A stretch of DNA of 64,000 bases, taken from assembly GCA_030141605.1 (NCBI GenBank), contig JAQGDQ010000040.1, positions 774,501-838,500 on the forward strand, written 5' to 3'. The first letter of the stretch is position 1. Each line of letters opens with the position of its first letter. Made by a program: the position numbers and the translations under genes. The stretch comes from Tubiluchus corallicola. Lineage: Eukaryota; Priapulida; Priapulimorpha; Priapulimorphida; Tubiluchidae. Below, piece by piece: positions 49,925 to 59,235 of the stretch. A model generated the notes under the pieces. It was not told where the DNA came from. It did no database searches and saw only the letters and a program-made list of their open reading frames with translations.

Positions 49925-49964
49925 AATAATAGCTGTGAAACATAAACGCCTCTATAAAATTTGA

Positions 49965-51191
49965 ATGGTACTTACAGTAACTAAGCCGGATAAGGATCTA
50001 TCAGGTGAAATACCTCTTCCTGCATCAAAGAGTATCAGCAACAGGGTGCTTATAATAAATGCGCTGAGCTGCTCCTCTTACAGGGTACAGAACTTATCTT
50101 ATAGTGATGACACTAGAGTGATGGAGAGGGTACTTAACTCTGATGCAAATTCTTTTGATATTGGCCATGCTGGCACAGCTATGCGATTTTTAACAGCGTT
50201 TTTGTCAAAGATAGTTGGGAGGTGGGAGCTTACGGGCTCTGAAAGAATGAAGCAGCGTCCCATAGGTATACTTGTTGACGCATTAAACAAGCTGGGGGCA
50301 AGAATAGAGTACTCAGAGAAAAGGGGATTCCCACCCCTGAGAATTTTTGGTTCCAGCTTGCAGGGAGGCGTAATAGAGCTTGATGGAAGTGAGAGTAGTC
50401 AATATATATCGGCACTTCTGATGATTGCCCCCACCATAAAGGGAGGACTGGTATTGCGTCTGAAGAATAGGGTAACATCACGTCCATACATAAACCTCAC
50501 CCTTGGCCTGATGGAAATATTTGGGGTGTGTCACGTATGGAGAGAGAATGAGATAACTGTGGAAGAGCAGGAGTATACTCCTGTAGAGTTTAGGGTTGAT
50601 TCAGACTGGTCGGGAGCTTCGTACTGGTATCAGATGGCAGCATTATCGGAAAAGTGTAATATTCTTTTGAGAGAGCTTCGGTTGGATAGCTTACAGGGTG
50701 ACTCTATTCAGGCTGAGTGGTTTAATAAATATTTTGGTGTTAAGTCAGAGCAAGAAAGCAATGGTGTAAGAGTAATAAAAACCTCCTCCACACAAACAGA
50801 GAAGTTGTCAATTGACTTTATTGAGAATCCTGATCTTGCACAAACTTTTGCTGTCCTTTGTGTGTGCAGGAAAATGCCATTTCATTTTACGGGCCTACAT
50901 ACTCTTAAAATAAAAGAGACCGACCGTATTTTAGCGTTACAAAATGAGCTGAGCAAGTTTGGTGCTACGCTCGTTGAGCCTACTAATGGCGAATTGGCAT
51001 GGGATGGAAGTGTTAATATAGTTGGGAAGTCTCCGTTGATAGAGACTTATCACGATCATCGAATGGCTCTCGCTTTTTCTTCCGCAGCTATCTCCGTGCC
51101 AGAGGTGCGTATTGTTGACCCAGATGTAGTAACGAAGTCATACCCCGGATTCTACGAAGGACTTAGAAGTGCCGGTTTTAAAGTGGAGTGA
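49965..51191 (+). CDS. aroA: 3-phosphoshikimate 1-carboxyvinyltransferase (EPSP synthase)
   Basis: 408 residues. Sixth step of the shikimate pathway. Motifs: PASKSISNRVLIINALS at the N-terminus, GHAGTAMRFLTAFLS, GSERMKQRPIG, the shikimate-binding SSQYISALLMIAP, a DWSGASYWYQMA segment, KIKETDRI and HDHRMALAF. It is slightly shorter than E. coli AroA, as is common in Bacteroidota. Directly follows aroB. Confidence 0.95.
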   Translation: MVLTVTKPDKDLSGEIPLPASKSISNRVLIINALSCSSYRVQNLSYSDDTRVMERVLNSDANSFDIGHAGTAMRFLTAFLSKIVGRWELTGSERMKQRPIGILVDALNKLGARIEYSEKRGFPPLRIFGSSLQGGVIELDGSESSQYISALLMIAPTIKGGLVLRLKNRVTSRPYINLTLGLMEIFGVCHVWRENEITVEEQEYTPVEFRVDSDWSGASYWYQMAALSEKCNILLRELRLDSLQGDSIQAEWFNKYFGVKSEQESNGVRVIKTSSTQTEKLSIDFIENPDLAQTFAVLCVCRKMPFHFTGLHTLKIKETDRILALQNELSKFGATLVEPTNGELAWDGSVNIVGKSPLIETYHDHRMALAFSSAAISVPEVRIVDPDVVTKSYPGFYEGLRSAGFKVE

Positions 51192-51210
51192 GGAGTTTAT
51201 TATAAATCAT

Positions 51211-51218
51211 TACTTTTG
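51211..51218 (+). promoter_or_regulatory. Promoter -7 element for the HAD phosphatase gene
   Basis: TACTTTTG, a perfect TAnnTTTG match, 27 bases before the GTG start at 51245. Confidence 0.55.
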
Positions 51219-51244
51219 TCGTTTATTAATAAATACAGTTAGAA

Positions 51245-51877
51245 GTGAATAAGAAACTTGATGTTCACCCTGATGCAAAGGGGTTGATATTTGATATAGA
51301 TGGAACAATATGTGATTCTATGCCTGTGCATTATATTGCATGGCGAAGCACTGCGCTGGAGTATGGGATAGATTTTACCATTGAGCTATTTCAGACGCTG
51401 GCCGGGATTCCTGTTATCCCTACTTGTGAAATACTGAAAAGGAAATTTCGTAAGGAGTTTGATCCTGTAGAGTTTGCAGAGAGGAAAGAGGCTGAGTATG
51501 AGAAAAATATTGAAAAAGGGAAACCGGTAGAGCCTGTTGTTGATTTAATTAGAGAGTACTCCGGTAAACTACCTATGGCTTGTGGTACGGGAAGCTGTCG
51601 TCATCTGTCGAGAAAGGCATTAGAGATATCTGGTGTGTCCGATTACTTTGAACACATTGTTACGGCTGAGGATGTGCAGAATTACAAGCCTCATCCTGAG
51701 ACATTCCTGCGGGCAGCGGAGCTAATAAAAGTGGAGCCTGGGCAGTGCCAGGTTTTTGAAGATGGGATACCCGGAATAGAGGCTGCCAAAAGGGCGGGAA
51801 TGATAGTAACAGATGTTACGGAGTACTATACGGTAACAATTGGAGAAGAGTTACGTGAGAGAGACTCAGTTAAGTAG
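51245..51877 (+). CDS. HAD superfamily phosphatase / beta-phosphoglucomutase-like
   Basis: 210 residues. Motif I is FDIDGTICDS (nucleophile Asp and acid Asp). The cap domain follows, then motif II in ACGTGSC, the motif III Lys in NYKPHPETF, and motif IV FEDGIPGIEAAKRAGM. The class and cap type fit sugar-phosphate phosphatases or beta-phosphoglucomutase relatives; the substrate cannot be told. Translation starts at GTG 51245, supported by a TACTTTTG promoter element 27 bases upstream. Lies between aroA and uvrB. Confidence 0.85.
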   Translation: MNKKLDVHPDAKGLIFDIDGTICDSMPVHYIAWRSTALEYGIDFTIELFQTLAGIPVIPTCEILKRKFRKEFDPVEFAERKEAEYEKNIEKGKPVEPVVDLIREYSGKLPMACGTGSCRHLSRKALEISGVSDYFEHIVTAEDVQNYKPHPETFLRAAELIKVEPGQCQVFEDGIPGIEAAKRAGMIVTDVTEYYTVTIGEELRERDSVK

Positions 51878-51925
51878 TTAATGCTGCATATATGGCAGTG
51901 CAAGCAAAGGTAAAGTGGTGGTGCA

Positions 51926-53947
51926 ATGGAATTTAAAATAGAGTCAGAATATAGGCCTACCGGAGATCAGCCTGAAGCTATCCGGCAACTATCGGATGGT
52001 GTTTTGTCGGGAGCTCCTGCACAGGCTCTTTTAGGTGTAACCGGCTCTGGTAAGACCTTTACTATTGCAAATGTTATCGAGAAAGTGCAGCGCCCAACAC
52101 TGATATTGAGCCATAATAAAACGCTTGCTGCACAGCTGTATGGGGAGATGAAGCAGTTTTTCCCCAATAATGCAGTAGAGTATTTTGTATCGTATTATGA
52201 TTATTATCAGCCTGAGGCATACTTGCCGGTAACGGACACCTATATTGAGAAAGACCTGAGTATAAATGAAGAGATTGAAAAACTTAGGTTAAGTACAACA
52301 TCCTCGTTGTTGTCAGGCAGGAGAGATGTTATAGTTGTCTCTTCGGTATCCTGCCTGTATGGAATTGGTAATCCCGAGGATTTTGATAAAAACGTTATTA
52401 CTATAAAAGTAGGAGAAGTGATGAGCAGAGATGCTCTGCTGCATAAGCTGGTTGATTCTATGTATTCAAGAAGCGGGGTGGAGTTTAGCAGAGGTACTTT
52501 TAGGGTGAATGGCGACACTGTAGATATTTATCTTGCATATGCCGACCATGCTTTTCGTGTTGTGTTTTTTGGAAATGAGGTGGAAGAGATTGCATCGTTT
52601 GATCCTGATTCGGGGCACGCTATTGATGATTTTGAGAATATACAGGTTTATCCAGCAAATATTTTTGTGGTAACGAAAGATCGTATGTTGCACGCTATTC
52701 ACGCCATACAAGATGATTTGATGGAGCGCGTACAGTTTTTTAAAGAGGTAGGAAAGCCATTTGAGGCAAAGCGTATAGAGGATAGGGTAACATACGATAT
52801 GGAGATGATAAGGGAGTTAGGATACTGTTCGGGTATTGAAAATTACTCTCGCTATTTTGATGGCAGACAGGCCGGAACACGTTCATTTTGTCTTTTAGAC
52901 TATTTCCCCGATGATTTTCTGATGGTGATTGATGAAAGCCATGCTACTGTACCGCAGATTAGGGCAATGTATGGTGGAGATCGGTCGCGAAAGACAACGC
53001 TTGTAGATCATGGTTTCAGGCTTCCCGCTGCTATTGATAACCGGCCGTTAAAGTTTGAAGAGTTTGAGAAAGTTGTCGGACAGGTTATTTATGTGAGCGC
53101 TACCCCTGCTGATTATGAATTGGAAAAGACAGAGGGAGTAGTTGTAGAACAGATAATACGGCCTACCGGATTACCTGATCCTAAGATAGAGGTTCGAGGA
53201 ACTACCAATCAGATAGATGACCTTATAGGCGAAATTCACAATAGAGTGGAGAAGAATGAGCGCATATTGGTGACAACGCTTACCAAGCGCATGGCAGAAG
53301 AGCTGACAAACTACTTTACACGCATGGATATTCGTTGCAGGTATATCCACTCTGATGTTGATACATTGGAACGGGTGGAGATAATGGAGGATATGAGAAA
53401 AGGGGTTTTTGATGTTCTGGTGGGAATAAATCTTCTTCGTGAGGGGCTGGATCTACCTGAGGTGTCATTGGTCGCTATACTTGATGCAGATAAGGAGGGC
53501 TTTTTGCGCTCAGAGCGCTCATTGACACAAACTGCTGGCAGAGCTGCACGAAATCTTAACGGCTTGGTGATAATGTATGCCGATACAATTACGCAATCTA
53601 TGCAAAGAGCTATAGATGGGACGAATAGCAGACGTGCCAGGCAGGTAGAGTATAACAAAAAACACAATATTACACCTAAGCCGATAGTTAAAGCGACAAG
53701 AGAGATTATAGGCTATGAGTACAGGAAGGGCAAGGCAAAGAAGGGTGTAGCGTATATTGCTCCTGAAGAAGCAGATATTGCAGCTGACCCGGTCGTAAAA
53801 TACATGACTCCCAATGCGCTTGAAAAAGCGATTGCCCGGACTCAAAAAGATATGAAAAAGGCTGCCAAGGAACTCGACTTTACGGAGGCCGCAAGGTTAC
53901 GTGATGAGATGTATAAGCTACAGGAATTACTGGAGCAAAAGAGGTAG
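51926..53947 (+). CDS. uvrB: Excinuclease ABC subunit B
   Basis: 673 residues, typical length. The damage-verification helicase of nucleotide excision repair. Walker A is GVTGSGKT (37-44). The beta-hairpin region is SYYDYYQPEAYLPVTDTYIE, the Walker B region DFLMVIDESHAT, and the helicase motifs HSDVDTLERVEIMEDMRKG and GINLLREGLDLPEVSLVAIL. The C-terminal UVR domain, for UvrC contact, is about 633-668. uvrA and uvrC are not in the window. Confidence 0.97.
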   Translation: MEFKIESEYRPTGDQPEAIRQLSDGVLSGAPAQALLGVTGSGKTFTIANVIEKVQRPTLILSHNKTLAAQLYGEMKQFFPNNAVEYFVSYYDYYQPEAYLPVTDTYIEKDLSINEEIEKLRLSTTSSLLSGRRDVIVVSSVSCLYGIGNPEDFDKNVITIKVGEVMSRDALLHKLVDSMYSRSGVEFSRGTFRVNGDTVDIYLAYADHAFRVVFFGNEVEEIASFDPDSGHAIDDFENIQVYPANIFVVTKDRMLHAIHAIQDDLMERVQFFKEVGKPFEAKRIEDRVTYDMEMIRELGYCSGIENYSRYFDGRQAGTRSFCLLDYFPDDFLMVIDESHATVPQIRAMYGGDRSRKTTLVDHGFRLPAAIDNRPLKFEEFEKVVGQVIYVSATPADYELEKTEGVVVEQIIRPTGLPDPKIEVRGTTNQIDDLIGEIHNRVEKNERILVTTLTKRMAEELTNYFTRMDIRCRYIHSDVDTLERVEIMEDMRKGVFDVLVGINLLREGLDLPEVSLVAILDADKEGFLRSERSLTQTAGRAARNLNGLVIMYADTITQSMQRAIDGTNSRRARQVEYNKKHNITPKPIVKATREIIGYEYRKGKAKKGVAYIAPEEADIAADPVVKYMTPNALEKAIARTQKDMKKAAKELDFTEAARLRDEMYKLQELLEQKR

Positions 53948-54039
53948 CAAACTGGGCGTTAATATTGTATAATAAATCTGTGGTAAAAGGAGAAATGAAG
54001 GGATACCTTTTCCATATATTTCTTGTTTAATTGCATAAC

Positions 54040-54166
54040 GAGATTTTTGCAAATCTCATCTTTTTATTAATATTTTCGTCAAAATCCTCATTTATGTCAG
54101 TAAGCGGCATTTTTTATCGAGTTTTTCCTCAACCTGAACCGGAATCCTTCGACCTGTAAAAGTCTT
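54040..54166 (+). repeat. Intergenic repeat family, copy H
   Basis: Left end GAGATTTTTGCAAATCTCAT, then TTTTTATTAATATTTTCGTC, the core CTCATTTATGTCAGTAAGC intact, TTCCTCAACCTGAACCGG and the right end GACCTGTAAAAGTCTT. The copy with the most exact core. Confidence 0.85.
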
Positions 54167-54285
54167 GTAATGAATATTGCAACTAGTATAGAAGATGTAA
54201 GGAAATGTATTTCTTCCGTTTGGGTCAGTATTTGACCATTTTATCAATTATTTAAAAAAAAGTTTCATTGTAATCCGTTTTTGCA

Positions 54286-54293
54286 TACTTTTG
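54286..54293 (+). promoter_or_regulatory. Promoter -7 element upstream of tRNA-Trp
   Basis: TACTTTTG, a perfect match to TAnnTTTG, about 155 bases upstream of the tRNA. The transcript would begin near 54300. Confidence 0.5.
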
Positions 54294-54448
54294 CCTCCTG
54301 ATATAGACACAAATCAGCACCTGAAACTATTTGTTGATTTGTGGGAGATTTGTAGAGAAGCCTTGTATGTTATTCGCAGAATGCGGAGTAAGTTTGGCTC
54401 GGTTGTAAAGCTGTAATATTCGAGGGTATGATTATGGTAGATAGATAC

Positions 54449-54521
54449 ACGGGTGTAGCTCAGTTGGTAGAGCACTGGTCTCCAAAACCAGGTGTCGGGC
54501 GTTCGAGTCGCTCCTCCCGTG
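54449..54521 (+). tRNA. tRNA-Trp (anticodon CCA)
   Basis: A cloverleaf is visible. The anticodon stem CTGGT/ACCAG has loop CTCCAAA, anticodon CCA. The T arm is GGGCG-TTCGAGT-CGCTC and the discriminator is G. The acceptor stem ACGGGTG/CTCCCGT has one T-T mismatch at the sixth pair. No encoded CCA (CAA follows). It stands alone between uvrB and htpG, not beside tuf and secE where many Bacteroidota have it. Confidence 0.93.
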
Positions 54522-54699
54522 CAAAGTTATCTTTAAGCCGCAAAAATTCTGCGTATTTGACATAGATATGCCAGATTTATATTGATAATCCCAAAAACTG
54601 CCATTTCGACAGTAAAGCTAGTAGCGGCATGCCCTTTGACTATCAAAAAATGGTATAGGTATATATAAAAAATGTTTAATTGAAAAGTTTGTAGAAGTT

Positions 54700-56748
54700 A
54701 TGGAAGGAAAAATTGGCGTAACTAGTGAAAATCTTTTTCCGATTATTAAGAAGTTTCTCTACTCCGATCATGATATCTTTCTTCGTGAGATTGTTTCAAA
54801 TGCGGTTGATGCAACCCGAAAGTTGGAAATACTTGCTTCGGCAGGAAACTATAAGGGTGATATTTCAGGATTAAAAGTGCAGGTTAAGTTGGATAAGGAT
54901 GCCGGCACACTGACAGTATCTGATAATGGTATTGGGATGACAGCTGAGGAAGTTGATAAGTATATAAATCAAATTGCTTTTTCTGGAGCCAATGAGTTTC
55001 TGGATAAATATAAGGATGATACAAATGCTATAATAGGGCATTTTGGGCTGGGGTTCTACTCGTCCTTTATGGTCTCTGATAAGGTTGAGGTTGTTTCCAA
55101 ATCGCATAAAAAAGGTGCTAAGCCTGTTAAATGGAGTTGTGATGGAACCCCTGAGTACTCTTTGGAGGAGACAGATAAAGAGGAGATAGGGACAGATATA
55201 GTAATGCATATTAATGAGGAGTCAAAAGAGTTTCTGGAAGAGACCCGCTTGTCAGAACTATTGAATAAATATTGTAAGTTTTTACCTACGCCTATCTTGT
55301 TTGGCAAGAAAAAGGAGTGGAAGGATGGTAAGCACATTGATACTGATGAGGATAATCAGATAAATGACATTACCCCTGCATGGACAAAAAAACCGTCAGG
55401 ACTGAAAGATGAGGACTATAGAAGTTTTTACAGGCAGCTTTATCCTGTGGGAGAAGAGCCGCTTTTCAATATACACCTGAATGTGGACTATCCGTTTAAT
55501 TTAACGGGGATACTCTATTTTCCAAAGGTGAAAAACACCATTGAGATACAGAAAAACAAAATACAATTATATTGTAATCAGGTGTTTGTGACAGACTCGG
55601 TAGAGGGTGTTGTTCCTGAGTTTTTAACACTGCTGCATGGAGTTATCGACTCTCCAGATATACCTTTAAATGTTTCGCGATCATATCTTCAGAGCGACTC
55701 TAATGTAAAGAAAATCAGTGGGCATATTACGAAAAAGGTGGCAGACAGGCTTCAGCAGATATTTAAGGATGAGCGTAATGATTTTGAAAAGAAGTGGGAT
55801 GATTTAAAGATATTTATCGAATACGGAATGTTGACCGATGAGAAGTTTTATGACCGTGCGCTCAAGTTCTTTCTTTTAAGAAATACAGATGGAAAAGTGT
55901 TTATGTGGGAGGAGTATGAGAGTATTATTAAAGAAAACCAGACGGATAAAGATAAAAAATTGGTTTACCTGTACTCAACGAATAAGGATGAGCAATACAG
56001 CTTTATAGAAGCAGCTAAAGAGAAGGGATACGATGTACTGTATATGGACGACTCTCTGGCAACGCCTTTACTGAACAAATTTGAACAAAAATATAGTGAC
56101 AAGAAGTTTGTGCGCGTGGATGCAGACATAGTTGAAAAGCTTATTCAGAAAGATAACCCGAATAAAACGGAGCTGACTTTGGAGCAGAAGAATGAGTACA
56201 GCCCGATTTTTCAGGCGGTAGTCCCAAAAGATAGTGGCCAGTTTGTTATTGATTTTGAAGATATGGGGGAGGACGAGATGCCATTAATAATAACTCAAAA
56301 TGAGTTTATGCGCAGAATGAAAGATATGTCGCAAATGCAGGCAGGCATGAACTTTTATGGAGATATGCCTGATAGCTACAACCTGGTTGTTAACTTCACT
56401 CATCCTCTTGTAAAGCGTATACTGGACGAGAAAGATGAGAAGCTCTCTACGGATCTTAACAAAATAAATGGAAAAATTGAAACCCAGCAAAAGGAGAAAA
56501 GTGCTTTAAGCAAACTTAGGGAAGGAAAAAAGGAAGATGAAATTCCGCAGGAGGAGAAGGATAAAATGTCGGATGTTGAAAAGAAAATATCAGATCTGGA
56601 AGAGTCTAAACGTAGTATGCTTGAAAAATTTGGCTCGGGTAGTGAACTATCAAAAGAGTTGATAGGCCTCGCTTTGCTGGCAAATAACATGTTGAAAGGA
56701 GAAGAGTTGAGCAGATTTGTCAAACGAAGCATCAAAATGATTAAATAA
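54700..56748 (+). CDS. htpG: Chaperone protein HtpG (Hsp90)
   Basis: 682 residues. ATP-dependent chaperone for late protein folding and stress. The GHKL ATP site shows LREIVSNAVDATRKLE (Glu30, Asn34), DNGIGM (75-80) and GHFGLGFYSSFMV (113 on). The middle domain has NVSRSYLQSD with the catalytic Arg region. It is longer than E. coli HtpG (about 624), mainly from a highly charged, coiled-coil-like insert before the C-terminal dimerisation segment (KINGKIETQQKEKSALSK onward). This is a feature of Bacteroidota members. A hairpin terminator follows. Confidence 0.97.
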   Translation: MEGKIGVTSENLFPIIKKFLYSDHDIFLREIVSNAVDATRKLEILASAGNYKGDISGLKVQVKLDKDAGTLTVSDNGIGMTAEEVDKYINQIAFSGANEFLDKYKDDTNAIIGHFGLGFYSSFMVSDKVEVVSKSHKKGAKPVKWSCDGTPEYSLEETDKEEIGTDIVMHINEESKEFLEETRLSELLNKYCKFLPTPILFGKKKEWKDGKHIDTDEDNQINDITPAWTKKPSGLKDEDYRSFYRQLYPVGEEPLFNIHLNVDYPFNLTGILYFPKVKNTIEIQKNKIQLYCNQVFVTDSVEGVVPEFLTLLHGVIDSPDIPLNVSRSYLQSDSNVKKISGHITKKVADRLQQIFKDERNDFEKKWDDLKIFIEYGMLTDEKFYDRALKFFLLRNTDGKVFMWEEYESIIKENQTDKDKKLVYLYSTNKDEQYSFIEAAKEKGYDVLYMDDSLATPLLNKFEQKYSDKKFVRVDADIVEKLIQKDNPNKTELTLEQKNEYSPIFQAVVPKDSGQFVIDFEDMGEDEMPLIITQNEFMRRMKDMSQMQAGMNFYGDMPDSYNLVVNFTHPLVKRILDEKDEKLSTDLNKINGKIETQQKEKSALSKLREGKKEDEIPQEEKDKMSDVEKKISDLEESKRSMLEKFGSGSELSKELIGLALLANNMLKGEELSRFVKRSIKMIK

Positions 56749-56775
56749 GTAAGCTATATATTGTAGACTGCATAT

Positions 56776-56805
56776 TAGAGGGAAGTGTGCTACCACTTCC
56801 CTCTA
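56776..56805 (+). terminator. Hairpin terminator of htpG
   Basis: TAGAGGGAAGTG and CACTTCCCTCTA form a perfect 12 bp stem with a six-base loop, 28 bases after the htpG stop. The T run is weak (TCATAATTTGG). Confidence 0.65.
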
Positions 56806-56840
56806 TCATAATTTGGAGACTTTTGTAAAACAGGTTCTTT

Positions 56841-56965
56841 GAAGCCTTTGCAAAACTTATCTTTTTATTGACACTTTAGTCAAAATATTTATCCACGCCG
56901 GTAGGGTGCAATTCTTTTCATTGAATTTTTCTTTAACCTCAAAATGTTTTGACTTGCAAGGCCTC
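56841..56965 (+). repeat. Intergenic repeat family, copy I
   Basis: Begins GAAGCCTTTGCAAAACTTAT and ends TTTTGACTTGCAAGGCCTC, so the termini are inverted. The middle reads TTATCCACGCCGGTAGGGTG, more diverged than copies G and H. Confidence 0.8.
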
Positions 56966-57216
56966 TTGAAAAATATTTGCAAAACAAAGGGGCAGTTTAT
57001 TTTGAGAAATGACCAGGATGTATTTTATTTGGTGCATTGATTACTTTATTTATTGATTATAGACTATTGCTTTTAAGGCTGCATCAGATATTTGGGTGTG
57101 TCTGTATTCTTAATGTTTGACTTGCTGAAGCCCTATTACCTGACATCTACTAGTAGGTTTATGCCTTTCTTATTCTGTCTTTTTTATATTATCAGTATAT
57201 TGTTCAACAGAAGAAA

Positions 57217-57987
57217 ATGAATGTAATCACATATAATATAAAGTATGATACTTATAGCAATGAAGCTGATGCATGGTCAAATCGGAAGGATGATGTAGTA
57301 ACTCTTTTAAAATTTCACGGTGCTGATGTTTTTTGTGTTCAGGAGGCGCTTTATGATCAGGTAAAAGATATAAAAAGAGAGATGAGACAGTTTGATTATG
57401 TTGGAGTAGGTCGGGATGATGGAGGAAAAAAGGGAGAGTATTCAGCGGTGTTTTATAATGCCAAGCAAATAGGGTTATTGGATAGTGGAAGCTTTTGGCT
57501 CTCTGAAACTCCTGAAAAGCCAGGGCTGGGTTGGGATGCAGCATATCCAAGAATCTGCACATGGGGAAGGCTTAAAGATATAGAGTCAGGGCAGGAGTTT
57601 TTTGTTTTTAACACTCACTTCGACCATAAGGGTAGTGTAGCGCGTCTGAAATCGGCAAAGCTTATCTGTGAAAAAGTACAGGAAATAGGAGAGGGTAATT
57701 TGCCTGCGATATTGACAGGTGACTTTAATCTCACACCTGAAGAAGAGGCAATTGCTTTTATTTGTTATGAGTGGAATGACTCTTTTAAAGTAAGTGAAGA
57801 GTTGCCGTATGGGCCTGAAGGGACGTTTAATGGATTTACTACTGCTCACCCTCTTGACAAACGTATTGATTATATATTTGTTAATAGCATGGTGAGAGTA
57901 CTGCGATATGCTGTGCTTACAGACTCCAAACAGGGGAGGTACCCGTCTGACCACCTTCCTGTCTTTACAGAGCTAACATTCAAATAA
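57217..57987 (+). CDS. Endonuclease/exonuclease/phosphatase family protein
   Basis: 256 residues with the Mg-dependent DNase I-like fold: MNVITYNIKYDT at the start, FCVQEALYDQV (metal Glu43), NTHFDHKGSVARLKSAKLI, LTGDFNLTPEEEA and the C-terminal YPSDHLPVFTEL with the catalytic His. No signal peptide from this start, although many Bacteroidota relatives are exported. It could cleave nucleic acid, phosphoinositides or other phosphodiesters. Only 12 bases separate it from the next gene. Confidence 0.88.
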   Translation: MNVITYNIKYDTYSNEADAWSNRKDDVVTLLKFHGADVFCVQEALYDQVKDIKREMRQFDYVGVGRDDGGKKGEYSAVFYNAKQIGLLDSGSFWLSETPEKPGLGWDAAYPRICTWGRLKDIESGQEFFVFNTHFDHKGSVARLKSAKLICEKVQEIGEGNLPAILTGDFNLTPEEEAIAFICYEWNDSFKVSEELPYGPEGTFNGFTTAHPLDKRIDYIFVNSMVRVLRYAVLTDSKQGRYPSDHLPVFTELTFK

Positions 57988-57999
57988 CAGGATGCTACT

Positions 58000-58767
58000 A
58001 TGATTTTCAAAAAATGTATTTTACTAACAGTTGCACTTTTTATTTGTGTAGCTGCGAATGCACAAAGCGACTTGTCATCATTTACTAGTGATTATGAGGG
58101 GTATACCTATACTGCCTCTAATAAAAAGCAGTTGAGCTATCGTATCCTCTTTCCTGAGGATTATGATTTGGCGCAAAAATATCCACTTGTTCTTTTTCTA
58201 CACGGCTCTGGCGAGAGGGGGAGTGACAATGAGCAGCAGTTGACCCATGGGGCAGATATGTTTCTGTTGCCTGAAGTACGGAAAGAGTTTCCTGCAATTG
58301 TGGTCTTCCCCCAGTGCCCGAAAGAGAAGAAATGGGCAGCCCCGTCGCTATCGAAAAAGCCAGGTGAAATACCAAGGCTGGTAATGGGAATGCTAAAAAA
58401 AATAGTGCGTGAAGAGAGTGTGGATAAAAACCGTATATATGTAATGGGGCTTTCAATGGGAGGATTTGGAACATTTGAAATGCTTTATTACTGGCCAAGA
58501 TACTTCTCCGCAGCAGTCCCTATATGTGGAGGTCATGACCCTGAAGGGGCTTCAAAGTACGCTAAGTATGTACCAGTATGGATATTTCATGGTTCTGAAG
58601 ACTCTGTTGTACCGGTAAAAAGATCACAGGATATGTATGCAAGATTGAAAGGCTTGAATGCGAAAGTGAAGTATACTGAGTTCCCGGAAGTTGGACATAG
58701 TAGCTGGGTAAATACATTTGCATTGCCCGAGCTGTTGCCATGGGTATTTTCTCAGGCAAAGAAGTAG
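58000..58767 (+). CDS. Exported alpha/beta-hydrolase (esterase / prolyl-oligopeptidase-like)
   Basis: 255 residues with signal peptide (hydrophobic 7-19, cleavage after ANAQ). The catalytic triad is readable: Ser152 in GLSMGGFG, Asp201 in HGSEDSVVP and His233 in EVGHSSW. The oxyanion region is LFLHGSGERGSDNEQQ. This type includes CE1-like esterases and phospholipase/carboxylesterases from polysaccharide degraders. Probably periplasmic. It follows the phosphatase-family gene by 12 bases, so one transcript is likely. Confidence 0.87.
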   Translation: MIFKKCILLTVALFICVAANAQSDLSSFTSDYEGYTYTASNKKQLSYRILFPEDYDLAQKYPLVLFLHGSGERGSDNEQQLTHGADMFLLPEVRKEFPAIVVFPQCPKEKKWAAPSLSKKPGEIPRLVMGMLKKIVREESVDKNRIYVMGLSMGGFGTFEMLYYWPRYFSAAVPICGGHDPEGASKYAKYVPVWIFHGSEDSVVPVKRSQDMYARLKGLNAKVKYTEFPEVGHSSWVNTFALPELLPWVFSQAKK

Positions 58768-58792
58768 ATAATTAAAATAATGATTTACAGAT

Positions 58793-59179
58793 ATGGAGAT
58801 TGGTATTGACGAAAAAGATATTAAAAGGATTGTTTTGGTAAGTGATAAAGTTTTGGTAAAACCTAAAAACCCTCAACAACGAACCAAGTCAGGGCTATAT
58901 TTGCCGCCAGCTGCTGTTGACAAAGAGAAAGTGCTGACGGGCTATGTTATTAAAGCCGGCCCGGGGTTTCCAATTCCGGCTATGACTGCTGAAGAAGAAG
59001 AGAAGTGGAAAGGGCATAAAAAAGAGGTAAAGTATGTCCCTCTTCAGGCATCTCCTGGAGATCTGGCCGTGTACCTTAATAATTCAGGCTATGAAATTGA
59101 ATTCAATAAGAAAAAGTATGTGATATTATCTCACTCATCAATATTGATGCTGGTAAGGGATGAGGGGTTATTTGAGTAG
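58793..59179 (+). CDS. GroES-like co-chaperonin family protein
   Basis: 128 residues. It carries the chaperonin-10 pattern: VLVSDKVLVKPKNPQQRTKS, GLYLPPAAVDKEKVLTGYVI, KAGPG, PGDLAVYLNNSGYEIEFNKK and VILSHSSILMLV. It is longer than canonical GroES (about 95) because of an insert, PIPAMTAEEEEKWKGHKKEV, between the mobile-loop half and the C-terminal half. No groEL is adjacent. It is probably a Bacteroidota GroES paralog rather than the main co-chaperonin. Confidence 0.8.
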   Translation: MEIGIDEKDIKRIVLVSDKVLVKPKNPQQRTKSGLYLPPAAVDKEKVLTGYVIKAGPGFPIPAMTAEEEEKWKGHKKEVKYVPLQASPGDLAVYLNNSGYEIEFNKKKYVILSHSSILMLVRDEGLFE

Positions 59180-59195
59180 TACTGTTAAAATAAAA

Positions 59196-59235
59196 AACAA
59201 GAAGGAAGCACTTATCGCGGTACCTCCTACTTGTT
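59196..59235 (+). terminator. Hairpin after the GroES-like gene
   Basis: AACAAGAAGGA and TCCTACTTGTT pair with one mismatch, starting 17 bases after the stop codon. Followed by CTTAAATCTT rather than a clean T run, so it may be a terminator or a leader hairpin. Confidence 0.5.

Larger units (their letters stand above)
53948..54448. other. Intergenic region before tRNA-Trp
   Basis: No gene. It contains repeat copy H, a TACTTTTG promoter element at 54286-54293, and then a 155-base leader before the tRNA. The leader has an 8 bp hairpin, ACAAATCA/TGATTTGT, near 54309-54342. A small RNA in this leader is possible but not supported by any recognised family. Confidence 0.5.
56749..57216. other. Intergenic region after htpG
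   Basis: No gene. Contains the htpG hairpin and repeat copy I. The remaining 250 bases before the next gene show nothing recognisable. Confidence 0.6.

Noticed and set aside
54294-54448. 6S or other known small RNA in the tRNA-Trp leader
   Set aside because: A short hairpin is present but no family-specific features could be identified by eye.
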